Positions 44,144 to 54,122 of a DNA stretch of 64,000 nucleotides are shown piece by piece; the stretch's first letter is position 1, and every line of letters starts with the position of its first letter. The notes beneath the pieces were generated by a model. The model did not search any database and was not told the origin of the DNA. It was given only the letters and a program-made list of their open reading frames with translations. The stretch lies in NCBI GenBank assembly GCA_003155655.1, contig PMDS01000026.1, positions 88,161 through 152,160 of the forward strand, written 5' to 3'. Both the position numbers and the translations under genes were made by a program. The stretch comes from Melioribacter sp. (GTDB lineage Bacteria > Bacteroidota > Ignavibacteria > Ignavibacteriales > Melioribacteraceae).

Positions 44144-47100
44144 ATGAAGGATAAGATCATAACTTCTTTTAAATCCTGTCATATTTTTGTTTTCTTTTTT
44201 GCACTATTATTATTATCATTCAGCACGCTAAGTGCGCAAACAGTAACAGCAGCTACAGGCGGCACGAACGTATCTCTCGATACACATTCATCTTCAGCTT
44301 CAGCTTCCTGGACAACACTTACTGGCTTAGTAGTAACAGAAGCTAGTGTTGGGCAGTTTACCGTTGGTAATTATACACTTATTCTACCGACAGGCTGGCA
44401 ATTTGATATTACACAGACAGTTACGGTAGCAGCAAGCGCAGGCGGAGGTACATTTGCAGTTAGTAGTTCAACTTATACACCAACTGCAAGTACATTAACA
44501 ATACATGTTTCTGCTGTTTCAACAGTTGCTGCAGGTACCCTGACATTTGGAAATTTAAAAGTGCAACCGTCAGGTACTACTGCACCTTCTACAGGTGACA
44601 TGAGTTCAACTTTAAAGGGCTCTACTAGTTTTGGTAGTTTAAGTACAGTTGTTGGCGCTGCAAATGCAAATATCTCAACATTAACTCCAACAAGTTCAAG
44701 CATAATTGCTAATGGATCTTCTACCCGGGTATTAACAGTTACAGCAAAAGATCAATTTGGCAATAATTTAACTTCCGGTGGTCCTGTAGGAGTAATATCT
44801 AATTTATCAGGAACAGGTACAATTAGTGGGACTACTAATAACGGAAATGGAACTTATACTGCAACAGTAACATCTCCTACTTCAATTGGCAGTGGAATAT
44901 TTATTGCTACGCTTGGTGGAAACCCGGTTAAGAGCAATACAGGCTCTCAAACACAGGCAACTGTTACTTATATAGCCGGTGCTGCAACAAAATTTATTGT
45001 TACAACAACTGGTCCTTATCCTGCAGGAACAAGTATTACAGCAACCGCACAACTTGCAGACGTTAACAATAATCCTATTAATACTTCAGGAATATCAGTT
45101 TATTGGAGTAAAACAGGAACAGGAGGTGCATTCACAGCTTCACCAACAAGTACTAATGGAAGCGGTATTGCGACTGCAACTTTTACAATGGCTAATACTA
45201 TTGGAACTCCATATACAATAACTGCAGCAGATGATCCTACAACTCCGGTAAAGACAGGAACTTCAGCCACCTTCACGACTGTTGTTGGTGTCGGAAGTGC
45301 TTATAGAATTACTGCGGCTAATCCCACACCTACTGCAGGCTCAAATGATTTGTTAACAATATCAATTGTAGATCAACTTCAAAACGTAGTAGCGTATACA
45401 GGTACAAAAAGTATTACTTTTAGCGGTTTGGCGATTGCCCCTGACGGCGTATCAATACCAAGTGTAGCAGATAACAGCGGTTTACCGGTTAACTTTGGCA
45501 CGGCAACAACAATACATTTTACAAACGGCGTTAGTGATGTTGGCGGCACTTTAACGGCATACAAAGCAGAGGGACCTGTTACTTTGACTGCAACTGATGG
45601 CGCTATTTCAACATCTTCTACAGGCGGTACAGGTGTTTCATTAACAGTTGGAAAAACAGCTTTTAGTAATGCAGTAACATCGGTAAGTGTATCCCAGGCT
45701 ATAATAAATGTTGCCGGGACTTCAACTATAACATTACAGGCAAAAGATTCTTTTGGAAATAATATAACAACCGGTGGTGTTACAGTAGGTTTCACCAATA
45801 CTACAGGTGCAGGAGTAAGTACAGGTACAATTACTCCCACAACAGATGTTGGAAATGGATCTTATACTGCAACATTTACAGGCACTGCCGCCGGTACGGC
45901 AACTACAATAAATGCCACTTACAATTCTACATCAATTACATCAACATTACCGACAATAACTGTTACATCTTCAACAGCAATTTCAGCTGCAACATCTACA
46001 GTTAGTGTGTCTTCTCCAACGGTAGTTTCCGGTTCGCTGGTAACGGTTACGTTGCAAGCAAAAAATGCGGCAGGCACTAATATAACCACAGGCGGCGCCG
46101 CAGTACTCTTCTCAAATATCGGTGGAACAAGTACAGGTACTTTCAGTACTGTAATAGATCATAGTGATGGAACATACACAACATTTTTTACAGGCGTATT
46201 AGCAGGAACTGCTACAACAATAAATGCGACAATCGGCGGCGTTAATGTAACTACTGCTATGCCAACAGTTACAGTTCTTACATCCGGCGCTATTTCGCCG
46301 GCAACTTCTACAGTTAGCGTATCTGCTGGAACAGTAGTTTCAGGTCTATCAGTTACGGTTACATTACAAGCAAAAAATTCTGCAGGTAATAATTTAACAA
46401 CTTCAAGTGGTGCCGCAATACTTTTCTCCTATACGGGAGGAACAAGTACAGGTACTTTCAGTTCTGTGGTAGATCATAATGATGGGACGTATACTGCAAC
46501 TTTTACAGGTGTATTATCGGGAACTGCTACAAGTATTAATGCCACAATTAATAGTAATGCAGTTTCAACTACATTGCCCACAGTTACAGTAACTCCGGCT
46601 GCAGTTGCTTACTTAAAAGCCACACCAGCCTCTACAACCATGTTAGCGGGGAATACTAATGAGATAACGCTTACGGCAAGGGATTTGAATGGAAACATTG
46701 TAACCTCATACGTTGGAAGTAAAACCATTACCTTCACAGGTTTGCAAACGGATGGTACAAATGTTGAAACTATAGAAGGTGCAACGATGATTACTCCACT
46801 TGCGGTTAGTTTCGCTGGTGGTGTTTCCGCATCAGGTGCAGTAACATTTCAGTCTTATGTTGCAAGAAGTGCTGCTTTAAATTTTTCTGATGGAACTTAC
46901 ACAACAACAGGTGATGCTTCTTATGCTGCAAATATTACAATAGTTAGCAGCGTCGGCGCTTTACAAAACTTTTTAGTTGAAGCATCCGGCGGAAGCATTA
47001 TTGGTACACAGGTTGCCGGAACGCCAATTAATATCACTATAACCGCCAGGGATGCTAATAATATAATACTTACCAGTTTCACCGGGTCGGTTACTTTTTC

Positions 47101-49159
47101 AACAAACGCAGGTACAATAACACCACTTGTCTCTGCAGCCTTTGTGGGCGGAGTTTTAACAACCTCTGTAACAGTCACACAAGCCAGAACACTAGCTACT
47201 ATAACAGTTACTAAAACTAGTGGATCTGGTGAGACGGGCACTAGCAGTGCTTTTACAGTTAACGCCGGACCAGTTGTTTATCTAACAGCTGTCCCTGTAA
47301 ATGCATCAATGCTTGTAGGTCAAACAGACGGAATAATAATTACAGCCCGGGATTTAAATGGCAACGTTGCAACTTCATACGCAGGTAGTAAATCGATTAC
47401 ATTTACCGGTCTTGAAACAGCCGGTGGAGCTAATATTGAAACTATACAAGGTGTACAAATGGGAACACCTGTTTTAGTTAATTTCACAAATGGTATCTCT
47501 CAAGCAGGTTCATTAACATTTCAGGCATATGTTGTAAGAAGTGCTGTAATACATTTTACTGATGGAACACACAACACATGGTCGAGAGGTATATATGCAG
47601 ATGCAGCAAATATTACAATTGTGAGTAGTGCAGGAGCTTTGCAGAACTTTTTAGTTGAAGCAGCAGCCGGTGGTGATATAGGCACACAGGTTGCAGGATC
47701 TCCAATCAGCATAAAAATAACGGCTAGAGATGTTAATAATATAACACTTACCGGTTTTACCGGTACGGTTAATTTTTCGACAAATGCCGGAACAATAACT
47801 CCAAGTGTCTCTTCAGCGTTTGCGAATGGAGTTTTAACAACCTCTGTTACAGTATCTCAAATAAGAACTCTTGCAACTATAACAGTTACAAAAACAAGTG
47901 GAGCTGGTGAAACAGGTACAAGCAATACTTTTACAGTTACTGCCGGACCAGTATCTTATTTGACAGCTACTCCTGCAAGTACAACAATGCTTGTAGGTCA
48001 AACAAATGAAATAACAATTACAGCCCGTGATTTGGGAGGCAACGTAGCAACTTCATATAGTGGAATAAAAACTATTTTATTTACAGGTTTGCAATCAGTT
48101 GGTGGAAATGCTGAAACAATTGAAGGTTCAGTAACATCCGATACTGTTACATTCACAGGTGGTGTATCAAGAGCAGGCGGATTAACATTTCAGGCATATG
48201 TTGCAAGAAATGCTGTATTAAATTTCAATGACGGTACATATTCAACAGCCGGAAGTAGTTCTTATGCTGCTAATATTACAATAGCATCCCTTATTCCAAG
48301 TGCACCGGTTGCAACCGCAGCTTCCGGTATTACAGATATAGCATTCAATGCAAACTGGGCAGTTTCTTCAGGTGCTACAGGATATTATCTGGATGTTGCA
48401 ACGGATTCATTATTTACTATACCTGTTTCCGGGTTTATCAATAAGAGTGTTGGTAACGTAACCACATACCAGGTAATTGGTTTATCACCCAACACGAAAT
48501 ATTACTACCGTGTAAGGGCAAACAATTCAAACGGTACCAGCCCCAGTTCAAACGTAGTTTCTGTAACAACATTACTTTTAGCGCCGCTTGCACCTGTAGC
48601 AACTGCTGCAACAGGTGTAACAGATAGATCATTCAATGCAAATTGGAATGCTTCTATCGGAGCAACAGGATATTTCTTAGATGTTTATAAAGATTTATCA
48701 TTTACAATTCCGGTATCAGGATATATAAGAATACCTGTTGGTAACGTAACAACTTACCCGGTTACAGGTTTGACGGCATTCACTATCTATTATTACAGGG
48801 TAAGAGCTTACAATTCTTTAGGAGAGAGTTCTAATTCAAATACAATAACAACTAACACTCTTGTTGGTATAGATAAATTTGGCGAGGAAATACCAACAAC
48901 CTATAAGTTGTTGCAGAACTACCCAAATCCATTTAACCCATCAACATTAATTACATATGGACTACCTAAGGACGGCAATGTAACTATTATTGTTTATAAC
49001 ATAGTTGGAAGTGAAATAGCCACTCTTGTTAATGGTTATGAAAGCAGCGGTTATCATCAAGTTACTTTTAACGCCACTAATCTTGCCAGCGGAATGTATA
49101 TCTATAAAATTAATGCCGGCGGAATGACAATAGCTAAAAAGATGTTATTAATGAAATAA
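44144..49159 (+). CDS. Giant adhesin-like secreted protein with T9SS sorting domain
   Basis: From ATG 44144 (GGAG seven bases upstream; the frame also has a TTG at 44132) the protein has 1,671 residues and a signal peptide to about residue 33 (LSAQ). Ig-like/invasin-type modules of about 100 residues follow, with VTLQAKNxxGxNxTTxGA and DGTYTATFTGxxAGTATTINATI repeated four times. Next a second module alternates (TMLxGxTNEITxTARDLxGNxxTSYxGxKxIxFTGL and LQNFLVEAxxGxxIGTQVAGxPIxIxITARDxNNI). Two fibronectin type III-like domains follow (SAPVATAA...YYYRVRANNSNG and the same again). The C-terminus is a type A sorting domain (YKLLQNYPNPFNPSTLITYGLPKDG...ASGMYIYKINAGG). It is probably a surface adhesin or stalk protein. 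Composition is very Thr/Ser/Gly rich. A terminator follows. Confidence 0.88.
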   Translation: MKDKIITSFKSCHIFVFFFALLLLSFSTLSAQTVTAATGGTNVSLDTHSSSASASWTTLTGLVVTEASVGQFTVGNYTLILPTGWQFDITQTVTVAASAGGGTFAVSSSTYTPTASTLTIHVSAVSTVAAGTLTFGNLKVQPSGTTAPSTGDMSSTLKGSTSFGSLSTVVGAANANISTLTPTSSSIIANGSSTRVLTVTAKDQFGNNLTSGGPVGVISNLSGTGTISGTTNNGNGTYTATVTSPTSIGSGIFIATLGGNPVKSNTGSQTQATVTYIAGAATKFIVTTTGPYPAGTSITATAQLADVNNNPINTSGISVYWSKTGTGGAFTASPTSTNGSGIATATFTMANTIGTPYTITAADDPTTPVKTGTSATFTTVVGVGSAYRITAANPTPTAGSNDLLTISIVDQLQNVVAYTGTKSITFSGLAIAPDGVSIPSVADNSGLPVNFGTATTIHFTNGVSDVGGTLTAYKAEGPVTLTATDGAISTSSTGGTGVSLTVGKTAFSNAVTSVSVSQAIINVAGTSTITLQAKDSFGNNITTGGVTVGFTNTTGAGVSTGTITPTTDVGNGSYTATFTGTAAGTATTINATYNSTSITSTLPTITVTSSTAISAATSTVSVSSPTVVSGSLVTVTLQAKNAAGTNITTGGAAVLFSNIGGTSTGTFSTVIDHSDGTYTTFFTGVLAGTATTINATIGGVNVTTAMPTVTVLTSGAISPATSTVSVSAGTVVSGLSVTVTLQAKNSAGNNLTTSSGAAILFSYTGGTSTGTFSSVVDHNDGTYTATFTGVLSGTATSINATINSNAVSTTLPTVTVTPAAVAYLKATPASTTMLAGNTNEITLTARDLNGNIVTSYVGSKTITFTGLQTDGTNVETIEGATMITPLAVSFAGGVSASGAVTFQSYVARSAALNFSDGTYTTTGDASYAANITIVSSVGALQNFLVEASGGSIIGTQVAGTPINITITARDANNIILTSFTGSVTFSTNAGTITPLVSAAFVGGVLTTSVTVTQARTLATITVTKTSGSGETGTSSAFTVNAGPVVYLTAVPVNASMLVGQTDGIIITARDLNGNVATSYAGSKSITFTGLETAGGANIETIQGVQMGTPVLVNFTNGISQAGSLTFQAYVVRSAVIHFTDGTHNTWSRGIYADAANITIVSSAGALQNFLVEAAAGGDIGTQVAGSPISIKITARDVNNITLTGFTGTVNFSTNAGTITPSVSSAFANGVLTTSVTVSQIRTLATITVTKTSGAGETGTSNTFTVTAGPVSYLTATPASTTMLVGQTNEITITARDLGGNVATSYSGIKTILFTGLQSVGGNAETIEGSVTSDTVTFTGGVSRAGGLTFQAYVARNAVLNFNDGTYSTAGSSSYAANITIASLIPSAPVATAASGITDIAFNANWAVSSGATGYYLDVATDSLFTIPVSGFINKSVGNVTTYQVIGLSPNTKYYYRVRANNSNGTSPSSNVVSVTTLLLAPLAPVATAATGVTDRSFNANWNASIGATGYFLDVYKDLSFTIPVSGYIRIPVGNVTTYPVTGLTAFTIYYYRVRAYNSLGESSNSNTITTNTLVGIDKFGEEIPTTYKLLQNYPNPFNPSTLITYGLPKDGNVTIIVYNIVGSEIATLVNGYESSGYHQVTFNATNLASGMYIYKINAGGMTIAKKMLLMK

Positions 49160-49185
49160 TAAATTATTCTGCAATAAAATAAAAG

Positions 49186-49213
49186 AAGCTGCCTCAAAAG
49201 GGCAGCTTTTTTT
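49186..49213 (+). terminator. Terminator of the giant adhesin gene
   Basis: Arms AAGCTGCC and GGCAGCTT with loop TCAAAAG, followed by a T-run of seven. It is 27 bases after the stop at 49159. Confidence 0.9.
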
Positions 49214-49297
49214 ATTATTCAAGGTATGTGCTATTTCCATTTGCCCCAACAATTTTCTAAAATAAAAATCATTTGATACAAAGATATTTCTCAGGTA

Positions 49298-49315
49298 ATT
49301 TCACATTTGTGAAAT
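49298..49315 (+). promoter_or_regulatory. Palindromic operator candidate upstream of the GH8 gene
   Basis: ATTTCACA TT TGTGAAAT is a perfect 8-bp dyad with a two-base centre, 58 bases before the GH8 start. A second half-site TTTGTGAATT follows at about 49331-49340. It has the spacing of a dimeric transcription factor site, reminiscent of CRP/FNR-type half-sites (TGTGA) in inverted order. Nothing else shows which factor binds. Confidence 0.45.
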
Positions 49316-49373
49316 TTAGATTTATGGCATTTGTGAATTCATGTTTTTATCTTACACAAAAAAGGAGTTTAAT

Positions 49374-50681
49374 ATGAAAAAATGGCTTTGCTTAATTATG
49401 TTCTTTGTTACCGGTTTAATTGTATCTGCGCAGAACTTATCTGACTGCAATCAAGATATTGACGATAAACGCGGCAAAATGGCGCCATGGGAAAAAGGCG
49501 CTCATGAATCAGGCAAATACCGCAATGTGTTCCTGGAGGCAGGCTATAAGCAAGTTGATATTGACGCAAAGCTGGCTAAAGCTTATTACGATACATTTGA
49601 AGGACCCAGCAAAGTATACTTTGAAGTGGGCGACACAATGGCTTACGTCTCAGATTTGAAGAATCATGATGCTAGAACTGAAGGACTTTCTTATGGAATG
49701 ATGGTAGCCGTTCAATTAAATAAAAAAGATGTATTTGACAGGCTTTGGAGATGGACAAAAAATACAATGCAGCATCATGGAGGCGCACGCGACGCATATT
49801 TTGCCTGGAGTGTTAAGCCTGAAACAGGCAAGCATAATTCAGAAGGTTCTGCATCTGATGGAGAATTATATTTTATTACTGACCTTTTATTTGCATCCAA
49901 CCGGTGGGGTAATAAAACAAGTATAAATTATTATGCCGAAGCAAGAAGAATTCTTGATGCTATGTGGAAAAAAGATGGAACCGATGGCGTAATGAATGTA
50001 ATAAATGTTGAGCAAAAGAAAATTACATTTACTCCGGATAAAGGCGGTTACACCTGGACAGATCCGTCATATTATTTACCCGCTTTTATGGAAATCTGGT
50101 CGGAATATGCTAAAGACGGTCACGAAAAATTTTATAAAGAGTGCGCCGATTCTGCCCGTGTTTTTTTACACCGTGCATGCGATTCACAAACGGGTCTTAA
50201 TTCGGATGCGACCGACTTCATCGGTAAGCCAAGAGGATTCGGTAATAGACCAAACCCCGGTTCATTCCATTTTGATTCATGGCGTGTACCAATGAATATA
50301 GCTATGGATTATTCATGGTACGGTAAAGATAAAGAATGGCAAAAAGATTACAGTAAACGAATTCAGAATTTCCTGTTTTGTAAAGGCATAAATACTTTTG
50401 ATGACCAGTTCAACTTAGATGGATCAAAACCGGCTTTTATTATGCCCGCTGGTGGATTTAGAAAACTGCGTCACTCATTAGGATTTGTTGCTACTTCTGC
50501 AGCTGCATCTATTATGGGCACACAGGCTAAAAGCTGGAAATTTGTTGATGCTGTCTGGAATGCAAAATTAGAACCTTACGAAGATGGTTATTTTGATCCT
50601 TATTATGATGGTTTGTTATACCTGTTTAGTTTAATGCATCTCAGCGGAAATTATAGAATCATTTTACCAGGTACGAAATAG
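49374..50681 (+). CDS. Secreted glycoside hydrolase family 8 enzyme (xylanase/oligoxylanase-like)
   Basis: From ATG 49374 (AAAGGAG eight bases upstream; an earlier ATG at 49341 lacks it) the protein has 435 residues and a signal peptide ending VSAQ. The GH8 signatures are clear: ARTEGLSYGMMVAVQL with the general acid Glu at about residue 103, DAYFAWS, EGSASDGELYFITDLLFASNRWG with the catalytic-site Asp, and YTWTDPSYYLPAF, then GFVATSAAASIMGT. GH8 enzymes cut beta-1,4 glucans, xylans or chitosan; the SASDGELYF and PSYYLPAF pattern is closest to reducing-end xylose-releasing exo-oligoxylanases. The choice between xylan and glucan is not certain. It follows the adhesin gene by 214 bases and has its own terminator and operator candidate. 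Confidence 0.88.
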   Translation: MKKWLCLIMFFVTGLIVSAQNLSDCNQDIDDKRGKMAPWEKGAHESGKYRNVFLEAGYKQVDIDAKLAKAYYDTFEGPSKVYFEVGDTMAYVSDLKNHDARTEGLSYGMMVAVQLNKKDVFDRLWRWTKNTMQHHGGARDAYFAWSVKPETGKHNSEGSASDGELYFITDLLFASNRWGNKTSINYYAEARRILDAMWKKDGTDGVMNVINVEQKKITFTPDKGGYTWTDPSYYLPAFMEIWSEYAKDGHEKFYKECADSARVFLHRACDSQTGLNSDATDFIGKPRGFGNRPNPGSFHFDSWRVPMNIAMDYSWYGKDKEWQKDYSKRIQNFLFCKGINTFDDQFNLDGSKPAFIMPAGGFRKLRHSLGFVATSAAASIMGTQAKSWKFVDAVWNAKLEPYEDGYFDPYYDGLLYLFSLMHLSGNYRIILPGTK

Positions 50682-50696
50682 ATAGCTGATAAATAA

Positions 50697-50750
50697 AATT
50701 AGGGACAATCTGCACATACAAGGAATTTTAACAGGTTGTCCCTTAATTTA
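50697..50750. terminator. Bidirectional terminator candidate after GH8
   Basis: AATTAGGGACAA pairs with TTGTCCCTTAATT across a loop of about 27 bases, and A/T runs flank both sides. It lies between the convergent ends of GH8 (plus) and the outer-membrane receptor gene (minus). Confidence 0.6.
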
Positions 50751-50787
50751 TTTATGAGAAGGACTATACCCGAATTCGAAAACTATA

Positions 50788-53214
50788 TCATTGCGGTCCA
50801 TAATTAACATCAACATTCTCTGTCTGCTTGGCAGGACGTTTAAAGTTATTAAAGTTGTAGCTTACATTAAAACTTACTACAGGTATTTCAGATCTTACAT
50901 ACATTTCGCTGGTAAAATTATTTCCGGTAGTAAGAGCATCATAAGCAGAAGTTTTTAAAAGATTTCTTGCCTGAAGCGTCAAACTCAATTTTTTATCAAA
51001 CAAATCCTGTCTTAATGTAACATTTAAAATGAACATTGCTTTTATCGCGGATTGCGGGTCAATCTGTTTGGACGCATAATAACCAAGCACCTGAATTCTT
51101 GAATCCTGCGAGAAGAACATCATTGCACTTAAACGTGCCGTCCATGTAAACTGACTCGATTCAACATTCATATTGTTTATTACACCGGTTGCGCTGTAAT
51201 TAAATAGATTAATTGCAGGATCAAATCTTAAATATACAACTGGAGTAAAACTTGATGAAATTTCCGCTCCCAAAGTTTTGGATTGTTCAAAATTGCTCAT
51301 AATTGTTATATACTTACCATTCTGATCAATGTTAATTGCCTGCAGTATTCCATCGGTTCTAAGCCTGTAATATGTCTGTACTGAAAGAAATGTTTTATCA
51401 ATCATTTTTTGGTAATTCAATTCGTAAGAATCTATAAATTCCGGTTTGAGATCCGGATTCCCGTAAATTGAAGCTACTGAAGTATTCCAAAATGGATACG
51501 GATTCAACAGACCGTCATTAGGCCTGTTAATTCTTCTGCTGTAGCTTAATTGAATCTGGTGATCTGTAAATATTTTTGCTGATAAACTCGCGCTGGGGAA
51601 AAGATCAAATTTTTGGTATTTAAAATCTTTTCCCAAAGTTTTTTGCGTTAAAACCCTGTCGTTATATTCGCCTCTTAATCCAAGCTGGAAGTCTACGTCA
51701 GAGATTGAATTATTATATTTAATATATCCCGCGTAAATGTTATTTCTGAAATCATAATTATTTGTATACACAGGGTCATCAATCCATGCTAGTGAGTCCC
51801 AGCTATAATTTTTGTTAAGATTATCTATAGTTCTTGAATTAAGGTTAGCCTGCAAGCCTGATTCCAATTTGCTTTTTTCTCCATAAGTATGTGAATAATC
51901 TAATTTCATCCTGCCCTCACTTCTTGTAACTCCATTACTAAATGCAGCCATAGAAGGTGTTAAGCTGCGGTTCTGAAAATTAGGATCGGTTGGATATTCA
52001 TCTGTATACTGATCAGTTGGATTGTTAACATTAGTGTAAAGAGCTTCAAAATTTAATTCATCGACCTTAGGAACCATCTTTAGATTATAGAAGAAAACAG
52101 CATTGTAATAATTTGCGTAAAGATTTACGCGGTTACTTATTATTGAATAGGAATTAATATTGCGGTCCAGCTTATTCATTAGCCAATCATAATCACGGTC
52201 AAACTCAACACGTCCTATATTTGCACTTAAAGAAATAGTGCTTTTATCATTTAAATCGTATTCAAAACCAAGCCTGCCGTCATACTGGTTCCTAGCATCT
52301 CTTTGTATCATATCCGCACCGCCGTCATAAATTCCTGTCTGCAGATTTGATAATACAGTCACATTCTGGTATGAATAACTTATATTTCTTTTTAGGTTCA
52401 CATTCCCATTTAATCTAAATTCGCCCATGTTATTGTTTATTGTAAAATCTCCGCTGTATTTATCTTTGGAGCCAAGACTAGCGTTTGCCACACCGCTAAG
52501 GTTATAAACCGAGGATCTCTTAAGTTCAATATTAATAATACCGGCTGCACCTTCAGCATCAAACTTGGAAGAGGGATTTGTTATTATTTCAATTTTATCA
52601 ATTGTGTTTGCGGCAATTTGTCTTAGTGCATCGTTGCCCTGCAAGATTCCCGGGCGTCCGTTAATTAGAACTGTAAAACTTGTACTTCCTCTCAAAGAAA
52701 TATTTCCATCTGCGTCAACCCTTACAGAAGGCTGGTTTTGGAGCACGTCTAACGCCGTTCCGCCTGATGAGTTAATATCCTGGGATACATTAATAACTTT
52801 TTTATCGAGCTTGAATTCTTCCATCATTTTCTGCCCGGTCACTTGAGTCTCCTTCATTTCAATGTTCTGCTGCTCAAGCTTTATAGCGCCAATTGTCTTT
52901 TCCTGATCGCTCTGGCTTACTGTAATATTCTCAACTGTTTTCTTCTTGTAGCCTATATAAGTAACCACCAGGTAATATTTTCCTTCAGGAATATTAGGAA
53001 GAATGAACTCGCCATTGTTCCCCGTTACTGTTCCGGCTACAAGTGAAGAATCCTTAACCTGCTTTAACAAAACATTTGCATATTGTACCGGTTCGCTGCT
53101 TTTTGAATCTACTATTGTTCCTTTCAAGTGTCCCTTTGGAGCGTTATACTCCATAGCTGCGGAAATACCTGCTGTCAGTAGAAATAAAACCAACACACAA
53201 ATTTTCTTATACAT
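50788..53214 (-). CDS. TonB-dependent-type outer-membrane beta-barrel receptor
   Basis: The 808-residue protein has a signal peptide (VLVLFLLTAGISAAM). A CarboxypepD_reg-like domain follows (LKGTIVDSKSSEPVQYANVLLKQV...GNNGEFILPNIPEGKYYLVVTYIGY, about 29-90), then a plug-like segment (NSSGGTALDVLQNQPSVRVDADGNISLRGSTSFTVLINGRP, IDKIEIITNPSSKFDAEGAAGIINIELKR) and a large C-terminal barrel. The barrel is of the outer-membrane beta-barrel family 3 type common in Bacteroidota. A TonB box was not located with confidence. The ligand is unknown. It stands alone with 350 bases of repeats upstream. Confidence 0.88.
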   Translation of the reverse strand: MYKKICVLVLFLLTAGISAAMEYNAPKGHLKGTIVDSKSSEPVQYANVLLKQVKDSSLVAGTVTGNNGEFILPNIPEGKYYLVVTYIGYKKKTVENITVSQSDQEKTIGAIKLEQQNIEMKETQVTGQKMMEEFKLDKKVINVSQDINSSGGTALDVLQNQPSVRVDADGNISLRGSTSFTVLINGRPGILQGNDALRQIAANTIDKIEIITNPSSKFDAEGAAGIINIELKRSSVYNLSGVANASLGSKDKYSGDFTINNNMGEFRLNGNVNLKRNISYSYQNVTVLSNLQTGIYDGGADMIQRDARNQYDGRLGFEYDLNDKSTISLSANIGRVEFDRDYDWLMNKLDRNINSYSIISNRVNLYANYYNAVFFYNLKMVPKVDELNFEALYTNVNNPTDQYTDEYPTDPNFQNRSLTPSMAAFSNGVTRSEGRMKLDYSHTYGEKSKLESGLQANLNSRTIDNLNKNYSWDSLAWIDDPVYTNNYDFRNNIYAGYIKYNNSISDVDFQLGLRGEYNDRVLTQKTLGKDFKYQKFDLFPSASLSAKIFTDHQIQLSYSRRINRPNDGLLNPYPFWNTSVASIYGNPDLKPEFIDSYELNYQKMIDKTFLSVQTYYRLRTDGILQAINIDQNGKYITIMSNFEQSKTLGAEISSSFTPVVYLRFDPAINLFNYSATGVINNMNVESSQFTWTARLSAMMFFSQDSRIQVLGYYASKQIDPQSAIKAMFILNVTLRQDLFDKKLSLTLQARNLLKTSAYDALTTGNNFTSEMYVRSEIPVVSFNVSYNFNNFKRPAKQTENVDVNYGPQ

Positions 53215-53375
53215 CTTATCTCCGGGTTAATGTTTTATGGAATTATCAATTTGGACGTAAAGGTTTTATTAAAAGTTACATGAAAGAAATATTAAAGAAT
53301 GTAATAAATTGTAATAAAGTGTCATAGAGAAAGGAGTTAAAAAACTGAAGGAGTACCAAATTATATGATTCGTAA

Positions 53376-53405
53376 AGACGATGCGGTGCATCGTCTCTTT
53401 TTTTA
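53376..53405 (+). repeat. Hairpin upstream of RAYT, terminator-like
   Basis: AGACGATGC GGT GCATCGTCT is a perfect 9-bp stem followed by C and a T-run of seven. No plus-strand gene ends here, so it is more likely one of the GCATCGTC-type palindromes scattered in Bacteroidota than a true terminator. Confidence 0.6.
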
Positions 53406-53414
53406 TTTCTTCGG

Positions 53415-53438
53415 CTGTCAGGGACCATTCCCTGACAG
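53415..53438 (+). repeat. REP hairpin, left of RAYT
   Basis: CTGTCAGGGA and TCCCTGACAG form a perfect 10-bp stem with loop CCAT. Its core is the reverse complement of the hairpin at 54123-54146, so the pair brackets the transposase gene in inverted orientation. Confidence 0.85.
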
Positions 53439-53467
53439 AAAAAAGCAGGGGTTTTTTTCAACAATAG

Positions 53468-53510
53468 TCGAGAACCTGTTTTTCTCCAATAATCAAAAAC
53501 CGGTTCTTGA
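53468..53510 (+). repeat. Imperfect inverted repeat before RAYT
   Basis: TCGAGAACCTGTTTTT pairs with AAAAACCGGTTCTTGA (two mismatches) across a loop of 11. It lies 55 bases before the RAYT start and may belong to the same REP system. The rest of 53215-53565 has no gene. Confidence 0.6.
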
Positions 53511-53565
53511 CTGATTATTAATATTTATATAGATTCAACCCTCAGCAAACGTATGAGGGGTAAGA

Positions 53566-54120
53566 ATGGGACTAAGAGGACGAAGTAATTTAGAAGGAGA
53601 ACATTTCTTTTTTGTAACAACAACAGTTGTCAACTTCAATAACGTTTTCACGAATGATTTATATTGTGATATCCTAGTTAAGAATATCAAACATTACCAG
53701 GAAAGTTATAATTTCGAGATTATCGCATACTGCATAATGCCATCACATTTTCATTGGATAGTAAAAACTGATCCAGTCAGTGGAACAATCTCATCAATCA
53801 TGAGAGACATTAAGAAGTACAGTGCATGGGATATTATGGATCAGTTAAAAAAGGAAGCATCTCCGTTAATTAAGAATTTTACTTGTTATATAAAAGAGTG
53901 TCAAAAACACCGGTTCTGGATGCCCAGGTTTGATGATGATGTAATTAGAGATCAAAAAATGTTATGGACAAAGATAAAGTACATTCATAACAATCCGGTC
54001 GAAGCTGGTATTGTAGGGAATCCGAAAGATTTTAAATATTCAAGTGCAAGAAATTATATCCTTAATGATCAATCAGTTTTGTATGTAGAGAAAAGCTGGG
54101 TGGGAATAGAAATAATATAA
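53566..54120 (+). CDS. REP-associated tyrosine transposase (RAYT, Y1/TnpA_REP)
   Basis: The 184-residue protein has the Y1 transposase (IS200-like HUH) fold: FFFVTTTVVNFNNVF, AYCIMPSHFHWIVKT with the HUH-type His61 and His63, and a likely catalytic Tyr in SIMRDIKKYSAWDI (Tyr85). FWMPRFDDDVIRDQKMLWTKIKYIHNNPVEAGIVGNPKDFKYSSARNYI is the C-terminal signature of the family. RAYTs are single-copy domesticated relatives of IS200 that mobilise REP hairpins rather than themselves. Matching inverted REPs flank this gene at both ends. The start ATG at 53566 is preceded by GAGGGGTAAG. Confidence 0.92.
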   Translation: MGLRGRSNLEGEHFFFVTTTVVNFNNVFTNDLYCDILVKNIKHYQESYNFEIIAYCIMPSHFHWIVKTDPVSGTISSIMRDIKKYSAWDIMDQLKKEASPLIKNFTCYIKECQKHRFWMPRFDDDVIRDQKMLWTKIKYIHNNPVEAGIVGNPKDFKYSSARNYILNDQSVLYVEKSWVGIEII

Positions 54121-54122
54121 TT

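Noticed and set aside
45379-47712. Minus-strand ORFs antisense to the giant adhesin gene
   Set aside because: The Val/Pro/Ala-rich translations are the expected reverse reading of Thr/Gly/Asn-rich repeats and have no start sites of note.
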